A DNA stretch of 64,000 bases from Cymbomonas tetramitiformis (taxonomy: Eukaryota > Chlorophyta > Pyramimonadophyceae > Pyramimonadales > Pyramimonadaceae): contig LGRX02029303.1 of assembly GCA_001247695.2 (NCBI GenBank), positions 1-64,000 on the forward strand, in the 5' to 3' direction. The notes beneath the pieces are model-generated. The model made no database searches. It was not told the origin of the DNA and saw only the letters and a list, made by a program, of their open reading frames with translations. Position numbers and translations under genes: made by a program. Shown here piece after piece: positions 25,201 through 33,277 of this stretch. Every line of letters begins with the position of its first letter. Position 1 is the first letter of the stretch.

Positions 25201-28200
25201 CTCCAGGGAGTAAACAAAACATTGTGCAGCAATGAATGGATGGACGTATATGTCATCATACCAAGAGTGTGAAGCGCACTAGAGACCATACAGTGCTTCT
25301 TGCAATACCGCCGGTGTGCAGCCCAACGTCCGTAAATCCGCCAAGAGGAGCCGACTTTGTGGCTGGAGCGTCGCCTGCTACTGCGTTGCGGGCATCTCGC
25401 ACGAGAGCGAGTATGAACGACGGCGTCTTCTGGTGGCCTTGCTTGTTGTTGGCTGCACTCCGCTTTCCGCCGGTCACATGCTGCTGGGCTTGACATTTCT
25501 GGAACTCGACTGCCTCCAGACAGCCAGGAAATTCGTCAGCCGGCACCGATCCAGCATAAACGACACTGTGGCCGTTACACTTTGCCACGTGTTGCGCGCT
25601 GCCACTATCTCCCCTGATCACCGATGTGCCGCCCATTCAATCCGACAACACAGCAGTGCGTAGTTTCTTACGCACGAGCATGCACACACACCACACAGTT
25701 ATGTTGCTCCGCTGCACACACTGCCTTACTTTACGAGCTCATTGCTTTGAAACGCTTGTTGCTGTCTTGAAATCCGCCCACCACTTCTAGTAAAAGCAGA
25801 TTATCACCGAAACTGTATATTGACGTGATTGTTTGAATTGTTTACGATATCAGAACTGTATGCATAGTAACAAACCTATATGCGATCTCATTTTGATAAC
25901 AACCGTTCCTTGAGCTCGACCCCCCTCCCCTCATATAGATGTAAATACAAATATGTGTGTGTGTACTCTCTGCCACACCAGGTAACGGATCATAGTATGT
26001 AAAACAGAGGCGCTTACTCAAACAGTAGGCCCCAGAAAACATCTGGACGGCATCAATCACTGCAAAGGGAAAGAACTATATATACCGACACGGTGCAGGA
26101 TAGATTATGTCCCCAAAATTCTCTATGCAAGTGAACAACGAAATGTTCACACCTCGCACCTTGAACTACACTTGTTAAATTCGAAGTAGTCAACACTCCA
26201 ACGTTAATCAATCAAATATTAACACACACACACACACACGTGTGTGTGACTGTGTGTGTGTGTGTGTGTGTGTGACAGAGAGTACACACACATATATATA
26301 TGCGGGACACTCTCTGACTCTACATTAGGTTGAATTTTATGTGTTTTTCCCCCTCGCAGTCGTTGCTACCGTCCTAAAATTTCCCAGGGCACTTTTTAAG
26401 TTGGTGCCCCTACCTGTTTTGCGTGTTGTGTGATCCCGTGCACGGTACGACAGGGAGAATACACATACGTGTATATACCTATATATCTTATGCTACATGC
26501 ACAACAGTGTGCACACGCTGTTGCAGTGAACGGCATGTCAGCCGATCATATCCAGTAGCACAAGCGCATGTTGCACTGTAAAATATAGCATACAATGTCT
26601 CCGTCAACATTCAAACCCACTATCACATTACTGCACACCACTCATTGATCGGTAGCGATTGCGTGTTATTGCCAGCGAGTAAGACTGCCATGTGGGATAC
26701 ACTTATCAGATGTAACAAGAAAACACCTACGCCGCTATGCATATACCCGCCTTCGAGCTCAGACCATCCACACCTGTGTATCGTGAAGGTCCACCCATCC
26801 AGGCATATCACGTACATATGTACATTATCAGCATAGTGACACCCCACATGGCCACACACTGCAAAGATAGAGCAGCCGTAGTCTGGAAACCATGTGATGG
26901 TATGCCTGCGCTTCCCGGCGATGATGTCCACAGCTCCCAGGAGACGTCGAACATCCGCATCCGTCCAGCCGAGAAGACTAGTTTGCTGCGCGTGCATAAA
27001 ATACACTTGATACTTCAATTGCTTCAACAACTAGCACGGTGCATGTGATCATGACTGATGCACACCATAAGCGCACCTACGTTCTCCGATTATATTCGTG
27101 CCTTTCAAACATTCACAACGAATCTGCGACAATAAGATACAATCTTCTATGCTGCGTAGCTTATTCAGCAGACATTGCATACATCCTCCATATCAGAGTT
27201 GCGCAGGATTGGTACGATTAACAGGGGCACTTCTTTTTCCTCAGTGCAAATCTGACTCATTTCAGGAACATTAGGGAATTTTCTTGATTGCGGAGGAAAT
27301 GTGACATGTTCCCGGAACAGGTAAACTAGTACCTTTCCCAGGAACATTACCTTTCCCAGGAACATTACTTTTCCCCGGAACATTACTTTTCCCAGGAACA
27401 TTACTTTCCCCAGAACCTTACTTTTCCCAGGAACATTACATTTCCCCGGAACATTACTTTTCCCAGGAATATCACTTTCCCCAGGAACATTACTTGTTCC
27501 CGCAACAAAACACCGCCAATTTGTTCCTGGAACAAGCAGTAACTTGGGCCAAAAAGGCGTTGGTTTTTTTTTCCGGGAACAAGTCAATTTTGCTCCGGAA
27601 GAACATGTAGCACACCCACTTACGCAGTATGTTTCAATATACCATATAGACCATATATGGAATATATATAGACTATATGAATACATACACACACGCACAC
27701 ATACACACCGGTGCATGATTTTCCCCAACTTTTCTACGACATATAATAAGCTTGCCTTGACACAGGTGCCGGCGACTATATATGGGACATTCTTCGTTTT
27801 TGTATTAGGTGTAGCGGATCTAGCAAGTCGAAAGCCCGCCTGCTGACTTCATCACAGAGGTGTTTGCGATATTTAGAATGGGGTGGAATGGGCTCGTGAT
27901 TGCCCGCATGTGCCGTATACACATAAATATACAACGAAGTGAAACAGCATCGACATGAAGCAACATCGTCTACTTGTTATTCCCATTATTCTCATTCAGT
28001 ATAGCACATGGATGCGCAGTGCATCTGCAACCTCCAAGCAATTGCATGTATCAGATTGTAGTACGCCAGAGTGTAATTTAATGTATCAGATGCAATGAAA
28101 AACGAATCGACCGACATGTATGCTATGATACCTGTCACATACAACTCTTATACAATTACGAGATACCTACATGGTTGGGTGTGTGTGAATGTGCGCGTGC

Positions 28201-28760
28201 GTGCATTCGTGTGCACACACGGAACTATGCATCCGCTCACGGCAATTATTTTAGGTCTAGCCCGTATGCATTGAAACGGTCGCGCATACACCAGCCATCG
28301 GCATGAAATACAGAACGAGTAAACGCTCAAATGACCGTGTGTCATCTCTCGTTATCGTCTAACACTCGAGATTCACCCTGTACATTACCACGCATGCAAC
28401 ACACACGCCTGATACAAACCAAGCTGCACTAACTCAAAGTCCTCAAACTGGTAGCGCCATGCGCTGCTGCGTCAAAACGATAATAATACTCCGACTATGC
28501 ACAATTACGCACGAGTCATGCCAACACGACATTATCACAAACAGACGGTTTTTAATTGGTTGCGTACTCTCCGTGGTTGCACTCACCGTTGATATGCGCG
28601 TTAGGTTGACATAAAATCGTGATATAATGTCGCACAACTTGTAAACACCTTCTCTGCTCTGCAGATCGCTAGCAGGCAGATGGTCGAACCCGTACATACT
28701 CGATAATACGTCTCGTTCCTCACACCAAACGTCGTCGTGAAGTGCGCGATGTACAGCCAT
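9996..28760 (-). CDS. DUF3638/DUF3645-family giant protein gene (six exons threaded, 3' end beyond window)
   Basis: Proposed exons in order: 28760-28587, 26985-26774, 25613-25262, 23207-18413, 12992-11029, 10226-9996. All junctions are GT-AG and the phases agree at every join (0, 2, 0, 1, 0). This gives about 2,570 codons, and family members of about 3,000 residues are common in fungi, plants and oomycetes. The last three exons are secure. The first three rest on phase, splice sites and modest family resemblance. A donor at 9995 (CTGCAG|GTACGC) shows that the gene continues to the left, past the Dualen insertion. The function of the family is unproven. Database entries often call members ubiquitinyl hydrolases. 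The GEGKT and DESD motifs suggest a SecA/helicase-like ATPase core. Confidence 0.7.
10695..10800 (+). repeat. Dispersed repeat family 2, copy b
   Basis: It starts with CCCCCCGCGGTGGTTGATAC, then CCGTCCTG and TTCAGGGCCCTATTTTGGG, and ends with GGCAGGGTGTATAC. It forms an inverted pair with the minus-strand copy at 10840-10930. Confidence 0.6.
10840..10930 (-). repeat. Dispersed repeat family 2, copy c
   Basis: The plus strand reads GTGTACTCTCCACCGCACC, then AGTATGTAATACAGAGGCGC, then CAGCAGGCCCCGGAAAACGT. This is the reverse complement of the family 2 unit. It lies 40 bp from copy b in opposite orientation, giving a potential hairpin inside the intron between exons 5 and 6. Confidence 0.6.
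11029..12992 (-). CDS. DUF3638-family gene, exon 5: DUF3638 and DUF3645 core
   Basis: The exon opens with the family's typical EMTDELESSWRAWH. It then carries AQHLIDHPHAVVQLNMGEGK followed by TRVILPMLAL, a Walker A-like ATPase loop at about 12350. LFDESDELMRHKYQLVYALG, an Asp-Glu box reminiscent of SecA/DEAD proteins, lies at about 11870. EFGHPDCAIILTSLAYYFDG followed by LSYLEM is the DUF3645 signature, at about 11180. The acceptor is TTCTATTGATGCAG at 12993 and the donor AACAAG|GTGAGAGG follows 11029. The 654 codons are uninterrupted with no broken motif, so the exon looks functional. The ATG at 12984 lies just inside the exon and is not the true start, because the phase-1 join to the exon ending at 18413 reads through (G + AT). 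Confidence 0.88.
12993..13760. other. Intron sequence, first part: no gene seen
   Basis: This is the right part of the intron between exons 4 and 5. A (CATCT)n-like stretch lies at 13540-13590. A fragment at 13440-13500 (GTGGCGTGGCAGGTC, GGGTGTATACA) resembles the end of dispersed family 2. I recognise nothing else. Confidence 0.5.
13761..14065. repeat. 22-bp minisatellite
   Basis: About 13 head-to-tail copies of a 22-bp unit contain GTCACTCCCGCCATCAA, with a few shortened or substituted units. Open frames across it (for example 13551-14147) are by-products of the repeat. Confidence 0.9.
14430..14512. repeat. GGTAATTTACCGGTAAT palindromic-word repeat, left cluster
   Basis: Clustered words such as TTACCGGTAAT, TAATACCAGGTAATTTACCG and CCATGGTATTACC are self-complementary or nearly so. 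A matching cluster lies at 15117-15300, and the sequence GGTAATACCAGGTAATTTAC occurs in both, so the intervening 600 bp may be one repeat-bounded element. Confidence 0.7.
15117..15300. repeat. ATTACCATGGTAAT / TTACCGGTAAT palindromic-word repeat, right cluster
   Basis: Tandem and overlapping copies of TTACCATGGTAATACCGGAT are followed by GGTAATACCAGGTAATTTAC, which is shared with 14430-14512. NcoI-type CCATGG and ACCGGT palindromes dominate. Nothing coding was seen. Confidence 0.75.
15400..15892 (-). mobile_element. SINE-like retroposon family 1, complete copy with 11-bp TSD
   Basis: Direct repeats TGCCTCACAAT at 15400-15410 and 15882-15892 flank 471 bp. On the minus strand the element ends with AAGCCAGAGTGTAATTAA. 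The same 3' end appears as tiny insertions at 23522-23550 and 28057-28080, each with its own 11-bp duplication, so the orientation is clear. No clear tRNA A/B boxes were seen at the 5' end (near 15881). There is no coding capacity, so the element is non-autonomous. It lies in the intron between exons 4 and 5 of the host gene. Confidence 0.75.
15893..17503. other. Intron sequence without recognised features
   Basis: This is the continuation of the 5.4-kb intron between exons 4 and 5. Its composition is mixed, with a GC-richer stretch at 16840-17120. Short open frames here lack recognisable motifs or supporting splice sites. Confidence 0.4.
17504..17586 (+). tRNA. tRNA-like sequence (possible intron-containing tRNA or tRNA relic)
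   Basis: An A box/D arm (ATAGCTCAGTGGTAGAGCA) and a B box (GGTTCGATTCC) are spaced as in a tRNA. The acceptor arms GTGACCA and TGTTCAC pair at 6 of 7 positions. A five-pair anticodon stem TTCTT/AAGGG would enclose a 22-nt loop, implying an intron of about 15 nt. The T stem is poorly paired, so a functional tRNA is doubtful. The anticodon is not safely readable (GAC is one possibility). Confidence 0.4.
18121..18430. repeat. 86-92 bp tandem repeat that duplicates the exon 4 splice donor region
   Basis: Four copies start at 18121, 18207, 18293 and 18385. Each contains GGCTCCAGGCTGTGCGCACC, then GCAGTGTAGTGGAAA, with A/T-rich spacer (AAAATAAAAA) between. The fourth copy runs into exon 4. On the minus strand the unit carries the last 16 exon bases, the proposed donor CTGCG|GTGCGC and the first intron bases. 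The true junction is thus followed by three near-identical donor sites. Confidence 0.85.
18413..23207 (-). CDS. DUF3638-family gene, exon 4 (about 1,598 codons)
   Basis: This very long exon encodes the region before the ATPase core. It includes a helical or coiled-coil stretch near 21890-22060 (EEVQRKQASAARWREHIDEL), an acidic/serine tract near 22520-22560 (Ser run then CIDD), and FNPFADVPAEVMTLYYTERL near 21230. It also has LRAYPLQQLRKLCAALHDRL near 21020, and the later RNALDEQIS and CIFDMHALLCYQNLQIDAAD near 20600-20700. The overall make-up resembles the middle of DUF3638 proteins. The acceptor GCATCGTTGCAG precedes 23207 in phase 0, and the donor CTGCG|GTGCGC follows 18413 in phase 1, matching exon 5. 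The ATG at 23249 lies in the intron side of this model. The reading frame is intact throughout. Confidence 0.8.
23511..23561 (+). mobile_element. 29-bp footprint of SINE-like family 1 with 11-bp TSD
   Basis: ATGAACACTAT at 23511-23521 and 23551-23561 flank 29 bp (23522-23550) that ends in AGCTAGAGTGTAATTAA, the 3' terminus of the 15.4-kb element. It is a drastically 5'-truncated retroposition event. Confidence 0.75.
23562..25108. other. Intron sequence with two family 1 3'-end traces
   Basis: GGTAAGCCAGAGTGAATG at 24188-24205 and TTAAGCCAGAGTTGATG at 24685-24702 are further traces of the family 1 terminus, without clear TSDs. No gene was seen. Confidence 0.4.
25109..25212 (+). repeat. Dispersed repeat family 2, copy d
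   Basis: ATGGTGGCTGTTACCATCCT, TTCCAGGGCCTGCTCTGAT, GTGGGTGCCCCTGTGG and GTGACCCGTGCGTGGCAC follow the family 2 block order. Confidence 0.6.
25262..25613 (-). CDS. DUF3638-family gene, probable exon 3
   Basis: A GC-rich 352-nt stretch is open on the minus strand, with acceptor GTGATCAG before 25613 and donor CTCTTG|GTATGA after 25262. Joined to exon 4 it reads ARSTVWSLVRFTLL then AVLEHD, resembling the RS-x-W-x-x-R-x-x-L segment in the N-terminal region of fungal DUF3638 proteins. Phase agrees with both neighbours. The evidence is indirect and homology has not been tested. Confidence 0.5.
25614..25961. other. Intron sequence, nothing recognised
   Basis: This lies between proposed exons 3 and 2. 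No motifs were recognised. Confidence 0.35.
25962..26070 (-). repeat. Dispersed repeat family 2, copy e
   Basis: GTGTACTCTCTGCCACACCA, AGTATGTAAAACAGAGGCGC, CAGTAGGCCCCAGAAAACAT and CATCAATCACTGC form a good reverse-complement copy. It faces the plus-strand copy at 26348-26460. Confidence 0.65.
26221..26277. repeat. (CA)n then (GT)n dinucleotide repeat
   Basis: A CA run at about 26222-26239 is followed directly by TGTG runs, so the tract is self-complementary overall. Confidence 0.9.
26348..26460 (+). repeat. Dispersed repeat family 2, copy f
   Basis: CCCCCTCGCAGTCGTTGCTA, CCGTCCT, TTTCCCAGGGCAC, GGTGCCCC and GTGATCCCGTGCACGG, ending in GACAGGGAGAATACAC, follow the family block order. Confidence 0.6.
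26774..26985 (-). CDS. DUF3638-family gene, tentative exon 2
   Basis: A 212-nt open stretch begins after the acceptor CACGCGCAG and ends at CACAG|GTGTGG. It would encode QTSLLGWTDADVRRLLG, then VDIIAGKRRHTITWFPDYGC and later VICLDGWTFTIH. Phase agrees with exons 1 and 3, but no family motif was recognised. Confidence 0.35.
27297..27605. repeat. 18-19 bp tandem array of TTCCCNGGAACATTACTT units
   Basis: Repeated TTTCCCAGGAACATTACTT and TTTCCCCGGAACATTACTT units are centred on near-palindromes TTCCCNGGAA. Later units are diverged. The minus-strand open frame (GKVMFLGKVMF repeats) is a repeat artefact. Confidence 0.85.
27606..28045. other. Sequence without a recognised gene
   Basis: A/T- and CA-rich DNA between the tandem array and the SINE footprint, inside the proposed first intron of the DUF3638-family gene. 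Confidence 0.4.
28046..28091 (+). mobile_element. 24-bp footprint of SINE-like family 1 with 11-bp TSD
   Basis: ATGTATCAGAT at 28046-28056 and 28081-28091 flank 24 bp (28057-28080) ending in CGCCAGAGTGTAATTTA. This is an independent second case of the insertion seen at 23511-23561. Confidence 0.75.
28587..28760 (-). CDS. Tentative first coding exon of the DUF3638-family gene
   Basis: An ATG at 28760 opens 58 codons (MAVHRALHDDVWCEERDVLS..., later VYKLCDIISRFYVNLTRIST) ending at a consensus donor, CAACG|GTGAGT. Phase 0 fits exon 2. It could belong to another gene. There is no homology evidence. Confidence 0.4.
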
Positions 28761-28892
28761 GTCGGTGACGCGTTAGGAGATACGTGACTAATTTAGCAAC
28801 TAGCAAGCAAATCGATGGGGGCAGTGCTCAAACAAAGAATTTCGCCCGACGCTTTCGCACGTCGGCGTACCCTACAGATCGCCAACCCTTGG

Positions 28893-29905
28893 GAAAGCTT
28901 TCCATAGGCATGGAAACGGGTGAAAACCCTATGGAAAAGCCCTATGGAAAAGGGAAAATGGATACTGGAGGTTATCTCGAAAACAAAAAATTTGAGTTTC
29001 CATCCCTATACTCACCCTTGGGAAGGTTTTCATTATTTTCCAGGGCATTCCATAGGGTGATTGTGCTTTCCATAGGGTTTTCCAAGGCATTCCATAGGGA
29101 TGATTGTGGCGTCCATACCTATGGAACGTTTTCCATAGGGATGGAAGGAATCGTATGGAAAACCCCTATGGAATTACGTCTTTATTGACCGAGAATACGC
29201 AGAATGAATTGTATATTTCCATAGGTATACTGTCCCTATGGGGGCCCTATGGAAAGCCCTATGGAATTACGTTGATATTCCCGAGAATACGCAGAGTGAA
29301 TTATACGTTTCCATAGGCCTACCATACCTATGGCATCCCTATGGAAGGCCCTATGGAATTACGACTTTATTCCCGAGAATACGCAGGGCGAATTGTACAT
29401 TTCCATAGGTGTACTATCGCTATGCCCGCCCTATGGAAAACCTTGTGGAAAACTCATAGTATACGCTAAGTTTCCATAGGTGCGCTATCCGTACGCCCGC
29501 CCTACGCCCGCCCTTGGACATGCCTATGGAAAGCGTATGGGAAAGTTATATTTTCCATAGGGCTTTCCATCGGCCCCCTATGCCTATAGCCGCCCTATGG
29601 AAGGGTTTACATTTTCCATAGGGTTTTCCATAGTCCTGGTTATGCCTATAGTCGTCCTATGGAAATGTTTACTTTTCCATAGGGTGATTATACGGCCTTC
29701 CATGCCTATGGAACGTCCTTTTCCATAGGCATACAGCCCTATAGAAACCCTATGGAAACTCCAAAAGGGGGTATCCCTATGGAAATACCCTATGGAAAAC
29801 TTTCCAAGCCTTTGGAAAATATTTCCGGATTTTCCCGAGCGTTCCCAAGGGCGGGCATAGGGAGGGCACAGGGATGACATGCCTATGGAAAGCTTTCCCA
29901 AGGGT
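28893..29905. repeat. 1-kb island of TTTCCATAGGG / CCCTATGGAAA words in both orientations
   Basis: Dozens of CCTATGGAAA and its reverse complement TTTCCATAGG occur every 10-40 bp, mostly kept exactly while the DNA between them varies. Within 29160-29430 a longer unit of roughly 90-100 bp (ATGGAATTACG... GAGAATACGCAG... TTTCCATAGG) repeats three times. The mixed orientations allow extensive foldback. No gene was seen. Confidence 0.9.
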
Positions 29906-30798
29906 TGCAGATCTGTAGGGGTAGCACATCGCTAAGAGCGCGATAGGTACGCTTCATCAATTCATGTGTGCGTGGTTCGGTAACGATACCGACCACCAAC
30001 CCGCATGCTCACAATTCAGCGTAACCGACGGTTGATGATTGTATGGATGCGATTCAGCTACATTACCCCGCCGGACAACGGTCACGTGTACGCAGGGGCT
30101 CGTCACCAGCACGCATGCATACTACAGTACGGATGCGTGTCTTTCCCCTTTTACGTCTTCTGGTCGTCCCCCTGGAATAACGACGCTTCGCCGAATTCGT
30201 TATCAGCTACGGCACATCGATGCTTGCAACTTCGTAACAGTATACGATAATATATACATCATATACACTTGGATTACTACACTATGCTTGCAGTAATGAA
30301 TATTCATTTAATTATATCTCACGCGATGTTAATGTCGTATAACGTCGAGCGGCATGTGACGCCATGAGAGGATGACTGTGCATTCTCACTTCGCAACGAA
30401 ACAATGAACGTAGACAAGTGGATACCACACATACATATTACAGGCCACCTGCACGCCTATAAATATAGTCAAGTTAGTGGACACCGCACATACATATTGC
30501 AGACAACAATATTAACGAGCAATTGGATCTGCGCCCCTAACATATGGTCATATGGTCATATGGTATATTCACCTATTACACGTTCGTTTGGATGTATTCA
30601 ATTATTGCAGACTACCTACCAGAGGCACTGCCGTTCATTCTTTGCATATCTGATATCACGTGGAATGCTGTGCTATATACGATGCCAAAATGTTGTACAT
30701 TACGACTCATCAAATAAAATATACAATACGTCTCTGACTCCGTTTGTCTATCATAAGACCCGTAGTACATGGACGGATCCACCACCGTTGGATGCAAT
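29906..30798. other. Sequence without a recognised gene
   Basis: A/T-rich with scattered short direct repeats (CATATGGT at 30540-30565). A 247-codon open frame crossing 30404-31147 is antisense to the tRNA-like sequence and has no motif. Confidence 0.4.
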
Positions 30799-30869
30799 GC
30801 TCCAAGCCGGTTTCGATCCGGTGACCTCATGGTTGTCGCCCATTTGCTCTACCACTAAGCTATCGGAGC
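30799..30869 (-). tRNA. tRNA-like gene, apparent anticodon GAC (Val) with atypical C33
   Basis: A 71-nt cloverleaf fits: acceptor GCTCCGA with TTGGAGC (7 pairs, one G-T), D arm GCTTAGTGGTAGAGC, anticodon arm ATGG/CCAT around GCGACAA, and T arm CCGG-ATCGAAA-CCGG. Loop position 33 is C, not the nearly universal U. The T loop ATCGAAA resembles that of initiator tRNAs. These oddities suggest a tRNA pseudogene or SINE head rather than a working tRNA. Confidence 0.5.
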
Positions 30870-31159
30870 TTCTTTTATATACAAGCTCGATCCTCTTGTG
30901 GTACGTGTACAGTTCTGATAATTATGCGGATCGAAGATCAACTGTGACATCGATCGATGACGCACCAACATCGCGACTGTCATCTGCCATCTTTCGATCC
31001 CTAACAAAAGCACTGTCGCACACATGCAAATGGAACACCCTTAAAACGAAACGCACACTAATTTTGTTTCATCCGAGAACAAATTCGTTTCATTCGTTTC
31101 ATACCACAACGTCATCATTCCCATGTAACACGTCAGGTCGTCTGTAAATTGTTCATGTG

Positions 31160-31345
31160 TTCGATATGAGCCATCATGCTGATATGTTAAATATGGAACA
31201 TATGGTTAATGTTTTAAATATGGAACATATGTTAATGTGTTACATATGGAACATATGGAACATATGGAACATATTCAATGTGTTGAATACGGAACATAAT
31301 GTTGTTGTGTTAAATATGGAACATGTTGTTGATGTGTTACATAAT
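31160..31345. repeat. AATATGGAACATATG tandem-like repeat
   Basis: Repeated TAAATATGGAACATATG and ATGTGTTACATATGGAACAT words contain the CATATG palindrome, at roughly 24-33 bp spacing. Confidence 0.8.
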
Positions 31346-32089
31346 GAACACATTGAACGGGCATCGGGGACTCTGCGGATGTGTGCATGGGCTTTTCTTT
31401 GATTTCGGGGTCATGCCCCTCTCCCTTTGGGGGTGGGGGGACTCGAACATCGTGGTGTTTTGTTTGAGGACGATTTGGTGGGTGCCGCTGGGGCACTGGA
31501 GGTTTCTTTGGCCCCGCGTTTGGGACCACCCCCCCGTAGCCCTTGATTTAGGATTTTCGGTTATTTCAACTGATTTGCCTTCGGGGTCGGGTATCCTCCC
31601 CTCGGCGGAGGGGCTTGAGGTTCGTGGCAGCTTGACAGGGGATGTTTCTTCTGGTGCTCATCAAGCACCGTCTGTTTCTTTGATCCCTTGTTCAGGGCCA
31701 CCTTCCGAAACCCTGACTTCATCAGGGTGTTCGGTGATTTCTGATGAACCTGCCCGTGCCCCTTCTCTGAGAGGGTTAATGCAGGTTCCTTTTTCAGGTT
31801 TGACTGAGTTTTGTTGAAGCTCTCTCCTGGTGCTAAACGGTAGGGGACCACTGTTCCTACCGTTCGAGCAATTTCCCCCTGTGTTGGCGCTAAGAGACCC
31901 TGGGATGGTCCTCCTCGGGCCCCAAGTCCTCATCATTTTATGATTGCTTGGGACTCTACTTGCCGGCCCTGTCACGATTCTTCATTCGTGCATCCGGACC
32001 CTGTTTTGGGCTGTTGTCCTGCCCCGGTCACCGATTCGGTCCGATGACCTCCTCTGCTGAAGGGGCTTTGGTCCAGGACTTCTGTTGAC
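31346..32089. other. Possible upstream part of the decayed DIRS element
   Basis: A T/G/C-rich stretch holds a 164-codon open frame (31323-31817) with no recognised motif. It lies directly before the DIRS-like RT remnant and may derive from the same element. Confidence 0.3.
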
Positions 32090-32873
32090 TCCTTGCAGGG
32101 TGCTGGCAATTCGGTCCAGCAGTCGCAGGAGTTTGTGTCCGAGCTCCGGAATGTGGGTGCCTCTGTTCCCCTGATGGCAGAACGCGCCTACAGGATGGCT
32201 GCTGCTCTTCAGCAGGACCCCGACACTATTTTTCTGGTAAGGAGTGCTGCTTGCGGTGTGGGGTTTCCGTTCCGGGAAGTACCAGCCGACACTTTCTACA
32301 CGGTCGAAAACTACGTGGCAGATGACCATTGGTCAGCCATGCTGGATGAAACTGTTAAAGGAAAAATTGGCCGGTAATGTGGTGTCTGTTCGGATGCACT
32401 GGAAAGTGCAAGGTTTCTCGGCCGTCGGGATTGTCGAGAAGGAGAGGAATCGAGTGATTGAGTTCCGGTCAGTTTGAGATTATTCCTGGCCGGAAGATGC
32501 GAGGGTCAACGCTAGGATTGAACTTCGATAAAGAGAAATTTTCCTCTGTGAAGACTGCCTACACACTCCTCCGTCTCCGGGTACTGGATGGCAACGGTGG
32601 ACCTCACCGCAGCCTACCGCAGTGTTCCGGTGGCAGCTCAGTACTGGATGACACATGCCTTCCGGTGGGACGAGTAATACCTGATTGCGTGCCACCAGGG
32701 CCCCGTTCGGGAACTTGGCTATGCCGGGTATTTTCACTCGGGTCATTGTTCGATGGATGCAGGCACAAGGGCCCTTTATTGTTGGATATTTGGATGACTT
32801 CCTCATCGAGGACCGAAACCCTGAGTGGATGCTCCTCCTGAGGGAGCTAATTATTATTATTATTATTATTATT
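32090..32873 (+). pseudogene. Decayed DIRS/Ngaro-type reverse transcriptase
   Basis: Pieces of one RT lie in order but in different frames. NYVADDHWSAMLDETVKGKI (about 32310) and VQGFSAVGIVEKER (about 32410) come first. MATVDLTAAYRSVPVAAQYW, followed by MTHAFRWDE (motif A type, about 32590), is then cut by a stop. APFGNLAMPGIFTRVIVRWM and FIVGYLDDFLIEDRNPEW (the YLDD active site, about 32790) follow. The VDLTAAYRSVPV / FRWD pattern and the NY...DE.V...I segment are typical of tyrosine-recombinase (DIRS-group) retroelements. No recombinase or terminal repeats were found. Confidence 0.7.
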
Positions 32874-32935
32874 GGCTTCACCGTCAGACCTGGGCCGAAA
32901 CCCACGAGTGGATGCTCCTCCTGAGGGAGCTTTAA
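32850..32935. repeat. (ATT)n with flanking duplication of GAGTGGATGCTCCTCCTGAG
   Basis: GAGTGGATGCTCCTCCTGAG followed by GGAGCT occurs just before the ATT run (about 32823-32848) and again just after it (about 32907-32932). This suggests a local duplication of the RT remnant's end. Confidence 0.75.
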
Positions 32936-33124
32936 ATTTTTTTATTGGAACCATAAAGTAAGAGATACAGACTCCTACACATCAATATCAGCACGTTCGT
33001 GACGCGTTTGTGCTAGCCATTTGTAATAGCAGTTCATTAACTTTGCACTCGTTGATAGTTGATATTTGGTACGTCCAGGCCACGTGCGCATTTACAACGG
33101 AAGTACTTAGATGTGGGTATTTCA

Positions 33125-33158
<34 letters not shown>

Positions 33159-33277
33159 ATTATCAATATATTATGCCAAGAGGCAGTATATGTAGTAGGT
33201 GCATGTCACCTCACGAAAACATGTAACGGATAATGCCTTAATAACTCATCATAAGCCTGAAGATCAATATAAACCGG
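32936..33277. other. Sequence without gene, with (GT)n at 33129-33158
   Basis: Only a GT dinucleotide run was recognised. Confidence 0.5.

Noticed and set aside
27165..27728. 187-codon minus-strand frame with PGKSNVPGK-like repeats
   Set aside because: It is produced by the TTCCCNGGAA tandem array; flanking parts have no motif.
28893..29905. CRISPR-like regularly spaced repeats
   Set aside because: Repeat units occur in both orientations with irregular spacing in a eukaryotic genome; there are no cas genes.
30404..31147. 247-codon plus-strand frame
   Set aside because: It runs antisense through the tRNA-like sequence and A/T-rich repeats, and has no recognisable domain.
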